In this document: one piece after another, positions 1-11,169 of the stretch | Layout of the letters: the number at the start of each line of letters is the position of its first letter | Position numbering within the stretch: the first letter of the stretch is position 1 | Source: Tetraselmis striata | Lineage: Eukaryota > Chlorophyta > Chlorodendrophyceae > Chlorodendrales > Chlorodendraceae | NCBI GenBank assembly: GCA_006384855.1 | Contig: VCJN01003322.1 | Coordinates: forward strand, 186,001-250,000 | DNA length: 64,000 bases | Direction: 5' to 3' | The notes under the pieces: model-generated | Databases searched by the model: none | Told to the model about the DNA's origin: nothing | The model's input: the letters and a program-made list of their open reading frames with translations, nothing else | Program-made: the position numbers and the translations under genes

Positions 1-854
1 CCGCCGCCCACTTCCCGTCATCCTGCGCCCCGCGCGCCCATTCGAATTCGGCTTACTATCGCGCGCCGCCCGCCCGTATCGCTCGACGATCGTAACTTGG
101 CGCGAATACCGGCGCAACATCCTCCGGCGAAACGGCATGAATGGTCGGAGATCTCCTACATTCCTCCGATGGGCGCGCGCCTCGCGCCCCTTTCGTTTGA
201 CGATCGTAACTTCCGCCTAAAACCGGGCCTTTCTCCGACGGTCAAGTACCCGCAGCTGATCCCCAGTTATGATTCGCAAATGAAAGGAGCACGCGGTATA
301 CGCGGTATGCGCAATACGCCCTCGAACGCGCAACACTACCTGTACAGATTCGTCCGCTGCGGCTTCCTCCAGGAGCCACGCATCGTCATAACCGTACCCA
401 GCAGCCCGCGTCTGGAGACGTGCATGCCGGGCTGGGCGGCCTGAGCGATGCGCAGCTGCAGCGGTTGCTCCTACTTTAAGGGATGGCCGACCCGCCGCCC
501 GCATCTAAGCCCGAAGCCCCCACGGGTCTTGTGGCCCCCCTTGAGCCCAACAAAGCCGCAGGAGCCCAGTCGCCCCCCCCCCCCCCCCCCCCGCCAGCGG
601 CAAGGGCAGCCCGCAGATCCACAAGCGCGACGCGCCCAACCCGCCTTCGCGCGCCGGGTGTGCTTGCCAAGAGGCCGCCGCGCCCCACGCCTCTCAAGGT
701 CCCCGGCAGCGACGCGCATGAGCTGTACGCGAAGGAAATAATCCGGGCACGGGAGGGAGGGTGGGGGGGGGGGGGGGGGGGGTATGCAAGCTTGGTTGGG
801 GCATGCTCGGGGCTATCGCCCGCCATGGCCATTGGTGGCTTGTATTGGAGTTAA
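1..854 (+). pseudogene. Degenerate proline-rich gag-like coding remnant
   Basis: A frame running from about 385 through a stop at 477 and on to the end shows protein-like sequence: a short segment rich in Gly, Leu, Ser and Gln before the stop, then from the ATG at 483 a Pro/Ala/Arg-rich stretch like the N-terminus of many retroelement ORF1 proteins. It is interrupted by a 22-base C run near 570-592 and a 20-base G run near 763-782, so the polyproline and polyglycine in the conceptual protein come from homopolymers. No domain is recognised. The first 380 bases are GC-rich with no supported gene. Retroelement origin is inferred only from composition and the repeat-rich neighbourhood. Confidence 0.2.
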
Positions 855-2435
855 AAACGCTCCTACAATAAAGCTGGGTTCGGTCGGAGGAACGAGCTCC
901 TACAACGTTTCTCCGACTATTCGTGGGGAAAATGACATTACCGACGAATGAAAACTCTGGGGGTGCGGCGACTGTTTTCCTACAGTCGGGTAATCCGGAA
1001 GAATCCGTGCGATTTCATTGTAGCAGTTTCATTGACGAATGATAACTTCTGCTTTTCACACTGCCTTAGGAGAGCTACTGCTACGGATTTGTTACTGGCC
1101 CTTGTGTAATTCACGACACCAGTCGTACAGTAATAATATAAGGAAGGCCCTGCGAATAAGGCCAGTCAGAATTTACACCACGTTTTAGCCGGGCTGGAGT
1201 ACTTAAGCTCGAAATAAAGTCCTTTATGGGGTATCCCAAGAATTTAACTGTAGTGTAAGGGATTTAAAAACAATTCAACTGTCCTAGTGCAACCCGTACG
1301 GTATGTCGGTGGTTTCAACTGGTTTAGTTTCCGGCACCATCGGGTCTCAGTACGGGCTGCCCCATCGCCCGCGAGCCCTGCGCTCCCGGCCGGGGAGCTA
1401 TGACTTAGGACAGCCACCACCAGCTCGTCTGTCATCTTCCAGCTCGCTGCCTTCGGTAGCGGCTTCACGTACTTGTGCACGCGAGGGTCACAGAGGCTAA
1501 ACACATCCGCACCGAGGTTCATCCACCCGGTAACGAGTCGCCGTGCCGCGCACATGCGTTACAACATGAAGCAACGATAGACATCCCCTCGGTAGTTTTG
1601 CTTCCTTAATCGTGCGCACCTACGTTTTCTGTTTTTCCCGTCGTTTTCCCGTTTTTGCCATGGCTTTGCAGCCGGGACGTTTTCGGTAGCGATGCGCAGG
1701 GCAAGGCGGAATTGGAGCTAGGGGGTCCCCGTTGGAGGGGTTGAAACCCCAACACCTGAAGTCGAGTTGGAGTACATGCCTTCGAGGCTCCTGATGTAAT
1801 GGAGCACCCTCTCGCAGCAAGTCAACTCTTGAGGTTGGGTGAGGTGGACGCGCTCGGCACCATGGCCGCTGCTCACTGTCACGGTTGTCAACGATGACGA
1901 CAATTACGTCTACCGCAACAAATCGGCGCGGACGGAGGAGGACGATCCGTGTCGTCGGGGCGGCCACTTGCTATGCCGCAAGACATTGCCTTACGTGTCC
2001 TCGCAGCGGGGCGTCGTGGCATCAATGGTCGTTACACGATGTGGTTTTCCGTATCTACTCGCGTAATTGGTCCGGTACGAGGGTGGCGCCGCTCACGCGC
2101 CGGTGATTTTGAGAGGGCTCGTTGCCCTCACCCTAATTGTGATGCAACAACGTTGGCTGTGATCGCGGTGAAACGCGTTTGCGCGGCTCGTCCCGGCGCG
2201 TCTCCGACGCCTCCCACTGCAACGTCGTCGTCACAAGGACCACGACAACTTGCATCTGCCCGCCAGGGGGCAGCTCTACCACATGGCGTGCTTGGCGTCT
2301 CGTGGTGTCCGTAACTACCCCTAATTATTGTCCGACTCCATGCTATTATTTGGAACCTCGGCGCATGTCGCTGGTGCGGCAACGGCTGTCGCCTCGTCGT
2401 CATCATCAGCACCCTCGCCCCGGCATCAGTGGCGC
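855..2435. other. Spacer without a supported gene
   Basis: Short overlapping reading frames occur on both strands, but none shows a recognisable domain or splice-linked continuation. Base composition shifts from AT-richer (855-1250) to GC-richer. Probably decayed repeats. Confidence 0.5.
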
Positions 2436-2436
2436 A

Positions 2437-2790
2437 TGGCGGCGTAGGTCACAAGGCGGGTCTCTACGCCGGCGATCCCGCTCCCAACGTCGTCACAGGC
2501 ATATCTCATTTGTGACAGCACGAGTTGCCCGCTGGGAGACAGCTCCGCCACCGAACGCGCCTTGTGCATGGCGTGGATGTGCACCGCCACAATACGCGCC
2601 TTGACATGGCGTTACGTGGCGGCGTAGGCCACAAGGCGGGCCTTTCCGCCGGCGATTCCGCTCCCAACGTCGTCACGGCATTTCTCATCTGTGACAACAC
2701 GAGCTGCCCGCCGGGGGACAGCTCGGCCACCGAACGCGCCTTGTGCATTTCGTGGATGTGCATCGCCAGTACATGTGCAGTTACCATCGC
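2437..2790. repeat. Tandem repeat, two units of 180 bp
   Basis: The block starting at 2437 recurs at 2617 with an exact 180-base offset and about 85-90 percent identity over most of its length. A third, more diverged and shorter relative lies near 2194-2290, off register. The period is 60 codons and both strands have partly open frames across the units, so it may once have been coding, but no protein family is recognised. Confidence 0.75.
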
Positions 2791-3396
2791 GTCGCGTACA
2801 CCGTACCGGTACAACTTCACCTGACTGTACGACGCGGCGCGCTCGCGCTTTAATGTGTGGTAGCTTGCACGCTGCTGTACTCGACGTCCTAACGGTGCAT
2901 GTGTTGTTGCCCTGCTGGGCACTCGTCGCCAACTTGGCCGCTCCTACTATTGACATGCAATTCCGGCTCGTGCCGCACGCCGCCACGGCGCGCGGCAAAT
3001 GCTTTAGGGCGCCGTCGGGAGACGGCGGCTTAATTCATATGCAACACGTCCGGCCTATGTCGCGCCGATTGACGCCGTCAACATCTCCCATAGCCCCACC
3101 GACCCGCGTTTGTTATGCGCATGCGCCTCGATCGAGGTTCTTGACCTCTCGGCGCGAGACCCCTTCTACAACTCAAGACATCTTCCGCCTTCGTCTGATA
3201 TCGGCACGCTTGCCGACTGCCCACGCTCGCAGTCGTAAACGAATCGCGTGTAAACTGGCAAACCAGACTCAATTGCATGTTGAAATTTGCGGAGACCCCC
3301 CGGTACAGTGCCGTAGATAACAGGTCGTGATCCGGGGTGGTCATCCAGGTATCCGTAGTCGCTACGGGTATCAGCAGTCTAGAAAATAAATGAGAA

Positions 3397-3453
3397 TTAC
3401 ATGAGCTAGCAGCAGAATAAGGCGATACCGGAAATCATCAAAATAAAACGCAA
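3397..3453 (-). mobile_element. LINE 3'-terminal fragment (family copy C)
   Basis: On the minus strand this is the 3' terminal 57 bases of the LINE family seen complete at its 3' end at 11891-11945 and 59166-59459. All three end in the same block containing TAGCTCATGTAA. Only the tail is left, as expected for a severely 5'-truncated LINE insertion or a decayed copy. Confidence 0.7.
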
Positions 3454-5222
3454 TCTAGAAAATCGCGCCCCTCATCAGTTCTTCCCGGAATGCATATCAG
3501 GTAAGCCTGCGCACTTTTCGGCCAATCTCCCTTATTGCCTACCGCCCTTTGAGATCATCAGCACCAGGATCGGACTGATAGTCGCTAGTACTAAGGATTT
3601 AAGGTTTCCCTAACACCATTTATGAAAATGGGCCCGAGTAGGTACTACCTGCACACGAGTATTCGAGTAGTCTGTAAAAAACATCATGGCACTTGCAGCT
3701 ATCAGCCCGCCTACCTATTGCCCCGAAGCGACTTTGTAAAAGTGAAGTTCGCCCCGGGCCGGGACATCGGCCGAAGCCGCCCAAGCACTTAACCTCTTGC
3801 TGCGCCAACTGCAGTCGTCGTAGATCTGGAACTTGAAGACCTCCAGACCATGGCCTCATTCGAAACCCGACGGAGGGCTACCCGTAGTCGCATCAACCGG
3901 GGCGGGTACCTGAAAACCAGGCAGGACGCGGCGGGCCGATCTTGCCGCCGAAATACATCGGCCAGGAGTCGGTCCCGCATACGAGACGACCGCTCAACCG
4001 AGCGGACTACAATGTACTGCCCGCCTTCTATTAAGGATTAGAACAATCCATTCGTCCATCCATTCTTGCTTGCCATCGTAGTAAGGATTTCGCGACAAGT
4101 AATCCTCGCATACCCTACCCAGACCGGCAGCATTTTATGTTGTATGTAGTCGCTACTTATTCCCTGCTGGTACCCGTCGTATATTTGAATCCGTCGCGGT
4201 ACCAGCATACCTGTACCGCCGGCCGGCAGGGGTCCTCCGGCAGCTTGATATCTCGTACAGCAGGAAGGATAAGAACAGGAACAAGGTACCTGTAGCGCTA
4301 CTGGTGTGAATTACAAAAAGGGCAGTCCCCTTGAATAGCGCTATAATCCTTACAGCTGACAGACGACAGCCGGAATGTTCCCGACTCTTCCCGTGTGACC
4401 AACCTGCTTGATTGTTCCTGTAACAAACAAGGAACATTCCTCTGTTTCGCACGCCCTCATCTGATAGCTTGCTGCGTGTCGTGAGCGCAAAGGTCAACGC
4501 TGCAACACTTGAGCAACTGCGCAAGCCTGAGACCAGAGGCCACACAGGTGCGCGCACGTTACGATTTGCCAAGCCCCACCGCAGTTAGCCGGTTGGCGCT
4601 ACATTCCAAGCAGGACACTTTCCCTTTCTCATCAGAATCGCCTTCCTGCGATTCGTAGGAAGTCGCCCTATGAAGCCACGGCCTTGGCCGCGTCTAGCGC
4701 TTCTCTGAATCTCTGGTGAGGCGCAAGCTGTTTTGTGGGAGATCACCGAGGGCCTAGCCTAGAAGTCTGGAACCTCTTTTGGCTGGCAGTTTCTTTGCCT
4801 CCTTGCTGAAACTGGAACGGTGAAGTCCCTCACACCAATGTTTTCGGCTATTTCTTCTCCCTCGCTCCGTAGGCCCCTACGAACTTTAGTGGCGACGCCA
4901 CTGCAGCGTGCGAGCCGCTAGCCCGCTAGCGAAGTCTAATCACTTGTCGGAAAGGCTGCATACAGTTGCGCGCTTTCACACTGTAGCCAGCGCCGGGGAG
5001 ACGGGGCATATCACACCGCCATACAGCAACAACAATGTGAGCGCGACTCAGTAAGCGGCAGGGGCGACTCCAACATTTCAGCGACCTCGCTGCTTTGGAG
5101 ACTCGCTCGCAGCTTCGCAGAGATATCGAGAGCCGTTTCGTAAGTGTATTGTATTGCGTAAGTGTATCCTAATGTAGCTCGCGCAATCTCCCGTCTGCAA
5201 GGCCGGGTCACTTTTCCGTGGT
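3454..5222. other. Spacer without a supported gene
   Basis: No reading frame with a recognisable domain is seen on either strand. A short block at about 3499-3545 resembles 23512-23560 and probably marks another dispersed repeat. The last 200 bases would carry the promoter of the EsV-1-7-like gene, but no TATA element stands out. Confidence 0.45.
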
Positions 5223-6851
5223 ATGTTCGTCTATCTGTGGAGTGTGCACAGCTCGTTTATTTTGTCTCGACTATCGATGTGTATCGGCTGTCTTCCACCG
5301 GCTGTCAAGGCTGGCGTCCTGGTTAGTCAGGCCACTGAACATTTTATGTTTAATTGCTCGGCCTTTCCAGGCCGAGTCGTGAGACCGATTACTCCTTCAG
5401 CCACAGCACACCCGTCGTTGCGTACACTGCCGGCGAGCTGCTGGACTCAGCGCCTTCCAAGGGCCCCGCTAGACGCTGCAGCTGAACCCTTGATCGAGCC
5501 ACCGATACGCGCTCTGTTCTTCGCCCACTGCGGGATGTGTATTGTATGCCGGGCGCAGACTGCAGGTCGGGGACCGCTCCCGCTATGTATTCTGGTGTAT
5601 TGCCGGGATGCTTCGTTGTCGAAGGCGAGCCAGGCCAAGCCAGGCCAGGCCAGCAACAGCGACAACTTGAGCCTTGGGGCTCGAACTGTTACTAGAGGGG
5701 ATGGCCGAGCTTCAAGTAGCGATGATGCGCCAAGTCCAGGTCGAGAAAGCACCCGCACTGGCAGCGACGAGCCGTTCGTGCAGGTCAGGAACGTGACGGG
5801 TGAGCTTGCACCACGCCAGAGCGAGCCTCTGGCGAAGCAACCTGGGCTTCCCGGCCCTGCCATGCGGGACACCACGCCGGCGTACAAGCCTAGTGCTCAT
5901 AGCCACATACACGCCCCGCTTGCGAGGAAAAGAAAGCAGCGCAAGGTGAATGGAAATCAAGTGAACTTGAAGCCAAACAGCGAAGAGCCAGACCCTGGCA
6001 CTGGCAGTGGCACCAGCATTGGCAGCGGCTGCGGGACAGCTGATGCCGAGCACAGTTCTTACAGGAGCAGCTCCACCATGAACGACCGCTTCGCTTCATC
6101 TCTTGCGCTGCCAGGGGACAAGAGAGGGACACCGCGTGCTGCAGAACCATCTGCTGTCAAACTATGCCCAGAACAAGCATGTGCGTGCCGCCGTGGAGTT
6201 GCCTCGCGATGGCTCCCTGGGAAGACTGCAGGCCCCCCAAGGTACTGCATCAAGTGCAGGAAGCAAGCTAAAGCTATCTCCGCCGTGCCGCCCCCATCAC
6301 GAGCAGCTTTGGCAAGGAAATGCGCATGCGGCCGGAGTCAGCCCAGCTTCGGCCTTCCTGGTCCCACTGGCAAAGTGCCAAGGTGGTGCGCTCTCTGTCC
6401 GGAGCGCCCAGAAGCTGCAGTTGATGTCGTTAGTAAGCGGTGTGTGTGTGGCCGCAGCAAGCCCAGCCTCGGACTGTATGGGGAGGAACGTAGGGCAGCC
6501 AGGTGGTGCGCTCAGTGCCCGACAAAGCCACCCAACGCTGTAGACATCGTCAACAAGCGCTGCGAGTGCCGCGCCAGCCTCCCTAGTCTCGGTCTCCCTG
6601 GAGAGAGCCGCAGGCTTGCGCGATGGTGCTCGCAATGCCCCTCGAAGCCACCCGAAGCTGTCAACATCATCAACAAAAAATGTGAATGCAAGCGCAGCCG
6701 GCCCCGCTTTGGGCTCCCAGGTGATGCTTCAAAAGATGCTCGTTGGTGTGCCAGCTGCCCGGAGAGGCCAGGTGAAGCAGTGGACATTGTGAAGAAGAGG
6801 AAGAGGCCGGCAACAAACTCGGTTGGGCCTGGCTTCGATGGATTCCGGTAG
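5223..6851 (+). CDS. EsV-1-7-type cysteine-repeat protein
   Basis: A single uninterrupted frame of 542 codons. The C-terminal part, from about residue 316 to 525, holds five tandem units of about 39 residues. Each has a C-x-C pair, then a Pro-Ser-x-Gly-Leu-Pro-Gly core, an Arg-Trp-Cys-x2-Cys block, and a Val-Asp-Ile-Val tail leading into the next unit. This matches the EsV-1-7 repeat first described in an Ectocarpus virus and in the brown algal IMMEDIATE UPRIGHT regulator, and also known in some green algae. Two differences stand out: the first cysteines are C-x-C instead of the usual C-x4-C, and the last ligand is Cys where the family normally has His. Residues 1-310 are low-complexity and rich in Ser, Gly and basic residues, with nothing recognised. 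The start is uncertain: the first ATG gives a hydrophobic stretch that may not be translated, and later in-frame ATGs exist. Function is unknown; zinc or nucleic-acid binding is an inference. Confidence 0.75.
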   Translation: MFVYLWSVHSSFILSRLSMCIGCLPPAVKAGVLVSQATEHFMFNCSAFPGRVVRPITPSATAHPSLRTLPASCWTQRLPRAPLDAAAEPLIEPPIRALFFAHCGMCIVCRAQTAGRGPLPLCILVYCRDASLSKASQAKPGQASNSDNLSLGARTVTRGDGRASSSDDAPSPGRESTRTGSDEPFVQVRNVTGELAPRQSEPLAKQPGLPGPAMRDTTPAYKPSAHSHIHAPLARKRKQRKVNGNQVNLKPNSEEPDPGTGSGTSIGSGCGTADAEHSSYRSSSTMNDRFASSLALPGDKRGTPRAAEPSAVKLCPEQACACRRGVASRWLPGKTAGPPRYCIKCRKQAKAISAVPPPSRAALARKCACGRSQPSFGLPGPTGKVPRWCALCPERPEAAVDVVSKRCVCGRSKPSLGLYGEERRAARWCAQCPTKPPNAVDIVNKRCECRASLPSLGLPGESRRLARWCSQCPSKPPEAVNIINKKCECKRSRPRFGLPGDASKDARWCASCPERPGEAVDIVKKRKRPATNSVGPGFDGFR

Positions 6852-6998
6852 CTGTTACCACACAGCGGTTTTAGAAGGCACACACGCACTGCGGTGCTTG
6901 CTGCTGGATGATATACATGACATACACAACAGCCACCTCATCGGTCTAGTCAGCGTTGGACGACATTCCGGGTTTCATATTATCCCGGAACCCAATAC

Positions 6999-7003
6999 TG
7001 TAA
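6999..7003 (+). terminator. TGTAA poly(A) signal candidate for the EsV-1-7-like gene
   Basis: TGTAA, the usual chlorophyte polyadenylation signal, occurs 148 bases past the stop codon of the upstream gene. Five bases match often by chance, so support is mainly positional. Confidence 0.35.
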
Positions 7004-7168
7004 TCATTAATACCACTTCTCAATAACGTGAATTGATGCTGGCTGGTCGGAGCCATGTGCAGGTTGATTATGCCTCAAAGTGTATGGGTGGATATTGCAC
7101 TCATGCCTCAGTATGCCTACCAGGCATGTTACTCATGCCTACAGTTTGATGATGTCTTAATTGAGACC

Positions 7169-7173
7169 TTACA
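7169..7173 (-). terminator. TGTAA poly(A) signal candidate for NUDCD2
   Basis: On the minus strand TGTAA lies 101 bases past the NUDCD2 stop codon. The EsV-1-7-like gene and NUDCD2 converge on the 422-bp spacer 6852-7273, which holds both signals and nothing else recognised. Confidence 0.4.
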
Positions 7174-7273
7174 TTTTCACTGCATCTCTACATTCTGAAG
7201 AAGGGGCGTGTGGCAAAACCAAGCTCGCGATTCTCGGGATTACACTGGAGGTTGTGTAGTCGTTGACTGATTC

Positions 7274-8349
7274 TCAGGTGTCGAGATCCTTCATGAACGT
7301 TTGTGGGTCTGGCACTTGGCCATTAAACTCAGCGCTCGAGAAGTCGAATCCGGGATTCTGCAGAGAGGGGCGCGCCAGGCACAGGGGGGGGGGAGGCGGT
7401 TGGGGGGGGGGGGGGGGGGGGGGGGGGGCTTAGGTCACTGTCCAGCTGATGCCTAGCTAGGGAAGTTTCGCATCCCACTCCCACACTTGCTGCGTAAGGT
7501 CACCTACCTCCTCCTGAAAGCGCTCCAACATCAGGCGCTTCTGATCATCGGTTGCACTGGCAGGATTTATTTCATGACCAATGAACGCCGCTTGCCATGT
7601 TTGCCCCTATCAAAGGGAGCATGAGTCAGCCAGCGCAGTCAAACTTGCCCCACGAGAGCAAGGGGCTCCTACAGTTCCCTGGCGAACGGATGATAGGTAC
7701 ACCTCAGAGCATGATAACTGCAGCAATACCTTATTCACTTTCTCCAGGAAGATGTGCAGGCAGGAGTCCTCTGCGACATAGTTCACCAACATTCATTTGC
7801 TCAGAGCAGCGAAAATTTGCTCCAAACAGTGATCGCCATCACAGCCATCATCACCGGCATGCATGCAAAGGACAGTGCCGTGATACCTAGTGTCCACATG
7901 CTCTCATCCACGCGAACCGCACCAAACAAGTCGAGCTGTACCGACAGCAGCAGGCCAGGGGGTTCAGTTGTGAATCCGATTAAAGGCAGTACTCGTAAAA
8001 GGCAATTACGATCACTGCGTGCGTGCACACAGGACATGCCAGGTGCATACATCTAGGTATGGAGGATTTGGCCTGATCCCGAATTTCACGTGATTCCGGA
8101 GAACTTCACAATAGATCATTGATGCTCTCACCCCGGGAGGTACCTGCTTCAGTGCATGGGCCATGTGGTCAGTGCCCACCGTGTAATGAAGATAATAGAC
8201 GGATATGTGCAAAGTCAAACACAGCTTTCGCAGTAGCAGCATACCTCACAGTAGATATTGACCTCGCTCAGCGTCTGATCCCACTCGTAAACTACGCGCC
8301 CAGCGTGTGTGTACTGGTGGCGTGACGCAGGCGCGCAGTTGTCTGCCAT
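7274..8349 (-). CDS. NUDCD2: NudC domain-containing protein 2 homologue, six exons
   Basis: Minus-strand exons rebuilt from GT-AG junctions with consistent phase: 8245-8349, 8051-8143, 7887-7935, 7730-7770, 7508-7606 and 7274-7357, giving 156 residues; human NUDCD2 has 157. The start ATG (8347-8349) opens exon 1. Residues 15-100 form a CS/p23-like domain: a Tyr-x-Trp-x-Gln-Thr-Leu entry, a VPPG turn, a Phe-Gly-x-Val-x-Val-Asp-Glu-Ser-x-Trp-Thr-Leu core, then a strand ending Leu-Glu-Lys-Val-Asn-Lys. The C-terminal LERFQEENPGFDFSSAEF segment is the NUDCD2 signature. The family stabilises LIS1/dynein partners with Hsp90 in the cytosol; that role here is by homology. Intron 5 (7358-7507) contains a long G run on the plus strand, so poly-C in the transcript. 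The protein looks intact. Confidence 0.93.
7386..7428. repeat. Poly-G/C tract inside NUDCD2 intron 5
   Basis: A run of G, broken by a few other bases, lies wholly within intron 5. In the transcript it is poly-C. Exact length in such tracts is likely to be unreliable in assemblies. Confidence 0.8.
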
Positions 8350-9972
8350 TTTGCATAAGCTGTTGCTCTGTGAAGGGGCTGCTGCGTCGCGCTGCTTGCA
8401 TATTTTGGGCAGCAACAGTCGAAACGGTACCATACACGTGCAACGCGCATGAAAGGATATCCCTCATAAGCTTCCACAAGCCTAACTCCGAGACTGAAGC
8501 CTGCTGTTCCAGCGTTTTGAAAGGCGAGGGTCTTGCACATTGAGTGGGCCACTCAACCTATTTCAGTAGGAGAAGCATACCTGTGCGATCGGTGTACGGC
8601 GGCGGGCAACGGGACTTGACTGCTATGTCCGTGGTAGCTGCAGAAGCCTTTGTGGTTTGTCACTGCGTCTGCGGTAGATAATGCGTGCATCAAGCGTAGT
8701 TGTCGCTGCGTGCTGCGGTGACGAGGTCGCAAGTCAGTTTGCTCTGACTCCGCAGCCCCCCAGTACTGGTAGGCCCGCGAAAATGCACACGCATAAGGAA
8801 TGCCTGCAGCGACTATTTACAGAGTAGGTCAGAATCAGGCGAACGGGTGAGGCGAGCCACAGCGCCGCCCCGCCGCCCGGGCCCGCGCCGCGCCGCGTGC
8901 TGCGCTGACGATCGTACCCGTACAGAAACGAGACGATGACATGCATTGTGACGCGCGACATGATGACTATATGAAGCAGTATATAATATATCATGGCGAC
9001 TAGTAAAGTCGCTATATACTTCAAATTTGATCTCCCGCGGTGAGAGTCGGCCCGACTGGCCTTTTTACTGCACACCCGGCTGGATCTACCGGAAATTCGG
9101 AAATATCGCGCGGTCAGACTAAGGTTTACTGATGACAGTGCCACAGTTTTGTTCGATGCCACCCCCATGCGCGTAATCCCTGTGCGTTGTAAGGCTGTTA
9201 CGAATAAAGGTTAATACGGTTTAGGCATCCCCCCCAACACGTTTTTTGGTTATTTCCGCACTTTGCTTGTCGGGAATGTCCACGAGTGCGGACTTTGCTG
9301 ATGTGACTCACGCTCTCTGCTTGCCCCGAGGGGGGGCGGGGGGGGGGGGGGGGGGGGGGGGGGGGATTCTACTTGCTTACTGCGGCGGCAGAGCATGCAA
9401 CTAAATGTTGTGTCACTTGTTATATGTTGACGTGTGATGACTGACTCCGGAGGCGGGGGTGATTGATGCACCCAATTTCGACTACATTCACTTAGCATGG
9501 TAGCTTAAGGGCTCTATGGCAAGGTATGACCCATAACTCGCAACTAGCCAACCATTTTTGCCAGTTCGTCGAGCTTTGGCCATTCCGCTCGGTAGGACGT
9601 CCTCGCCCAAGCCCCAAGGCGGGCCCGTTGATTGGTGCTGGGTGGTGATGCACTCGATTGGCATACACGGTGTCGGTTGATTCGCGTTCCGTGATGATGT
9701 TTGAAATTGGCCACTGCGTGTTTTTGTTTTACCGGTATGGATAGTATAATATTATTTGATATTGGGCATATTAACTAACACTCAATCGGCCAATCAACCA
9801 TAATGCTCTTTGATTAAAGCCATACAATTTCGCTTTTGTTGGACAAGGTACAATCTGGGTGCGCCATGGGCACCTTTCGACATACAACAAATTTGTACAT
9901 TTATTCCCATATTCGAATGTATTTCAGATTGCGCGCCACCTATCGAGCGTCAGCACAGATAATTCGATTTAG
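8350..9972. other. Spacer upstream of NUDCD2
   Basis: No supported gene. The 5' flank of NUDCD2 is at 8350-8560. A G run of about 24 bases sits at 9342-9365 and makes a spurious polyproline frame on the minus strand. From about 9700 the sequence is AT-rich. Confidence 0.45.
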
Positions 9973-10241
9973 AGTTGTGTTCTTAGGGTTTCCGTTTCCC
10001 CTCCCTTCACCCTAGGCTATGCGGGTGTCGACACCGGCTGCCCGCGACCGCTGCACCAAACCAGTAATAGACCGCGGGCAGTCATGCTGCTTCAACATTG
10101 AGACGCCGATGCGCGGCCGCACTTTGCGTGCCGCCCGCAGTGAAAACATCGGTAACCCCCGTACCCATCAAATTTTATAAAACCACCATCGTCCGCTAGA
10201 ATAATGGACCACTCTCTTAGTTTTGTGCTCCTGCCCGGACA
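9973..10241 (+). repeat. Left direct terminal repeat of the outer tyrosine-recombinase element
   Basis: Aligns colinearly with 23180-23443 at roughly 75-80 percent identity, including shared blocks around GCGGGTGTCGACACCGGCTG, the CCCCCGTACCCATCAAAT block, and the CTCTTAGTTTTGTGCT block. Direct repeats of this kind at the two ends fit the split direct repeats of PAT-like elements. They would be A1 and A2. Confidence 0.75.
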
Positions 10242-10418
10242 GCACTAACTCGCGGTTTTGGACTGTGCGGAGTGCTCATGCACCCGGAAAGAACGATACT
10301 AAACTAACTTCCACCCTCCCCTCTCGCAGCTACTACATGCCCAGCTCAAGCCGAGGCTCTTCTTTTCTTTCTTCTCCACGCGGTTCCCTACTTATTACCG
10401 AAAACCCCTTCGCTATGT

Positions 10419-11100
10419 ATGGCAGCGGCTCAACCCACGGCCCCGACATTGTCGACGCCGGCAAGGATGTTGTCGAGGACGTCGGGACGACGGCTACAAC
10501 GCAAGATTCCATTGAAGCGGCGCGTCGATCGTCGCGAAGCCAAAGACGCGAGAATGAAACGATTCGTCCAAAAGCAACTCTCCAAGTTGTTCATCACCCG
10601 AGAGACTCCTATGCCGCCGGCTGCCGCCGGTGAAAGAACGCCATTCCGGGCGGGAACGAGTCCCGCGGTTGGTCAGGACCATAACGTCCGTGCTCCCTTC
10701 GCTCCTTCGAGCGAGCTACACCACCTTGATTGGAAAACCGCCCTCGCTACGGCTCTGCCCAGTTTGGAGAACGGGATGCCTCCCGACCGTCTGCGACTTC
10801 CGGGGCTCTTCCCCATCGTCGTCGACCGTGTGCTCGAGTATCTGCTTGGTAACCCTCGTATGTGGCCGGTAGCGGACGAGTAGATAGGGTGTTACCACGC
10901 CGCGTGCTACGGAGCCTTCATCGCCGGCTCGGCCGTCGAGTTGCGTAAGGTACTGGCTGCGGCATGCGCCACTGACGGGATTGCGCCGGCCTTCGGACAA
11001 CGGCTCGAGGCCATATTCCAGAGCATGGAGGCCATCGACGACGGTCATCGGTTCCGCTTGTCCTACGGGTACCTCCGCAACACTGGGAATCTGGGATTGT
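10419..11100 (+). pseudogene. ORF1/gag-like remnant of the outer element
   Basis: An open frame from the ATG at 10419 gives 154 residues: a Thr/Pro-rich start, a strongly basic Arg/Lys segment (about residues 25-50), then a helical Leu-rich part. A stop at 10881-10883 breaks it, and the same frame carries on with protein-like sequence to a stop near 11101. Position next to the left terminal repeat and composition fit a nucleocapsid-like ORF1. No domain is recognised. Confidence 0.4.
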
Positions 11101-11169
11101 GACAGTTGTACTATTGTGTATCTCGTCCTGCCCTATCTTTAGCATAATACTGTATTACGAACTACAAGC

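Noticed and set aside
5223..6851. Integrated viral DNA as the source of the EsV-1-7-like gene
   Set aside because: The family name comes from a brown algal virus, but no other viral gene is near, and the neighbours are ordinary host genes. Transfer is possible but not shown.
9250..9498. Minus-strand frame with a polyproline stretch
   Set aside because: The proline run is a translated G/C homopolymer; the rest of the frame shows nothing protein-like. The same applies to polyproline or polyglycine frames near 570, 763, 22809, 30326, 54389 and 56113.
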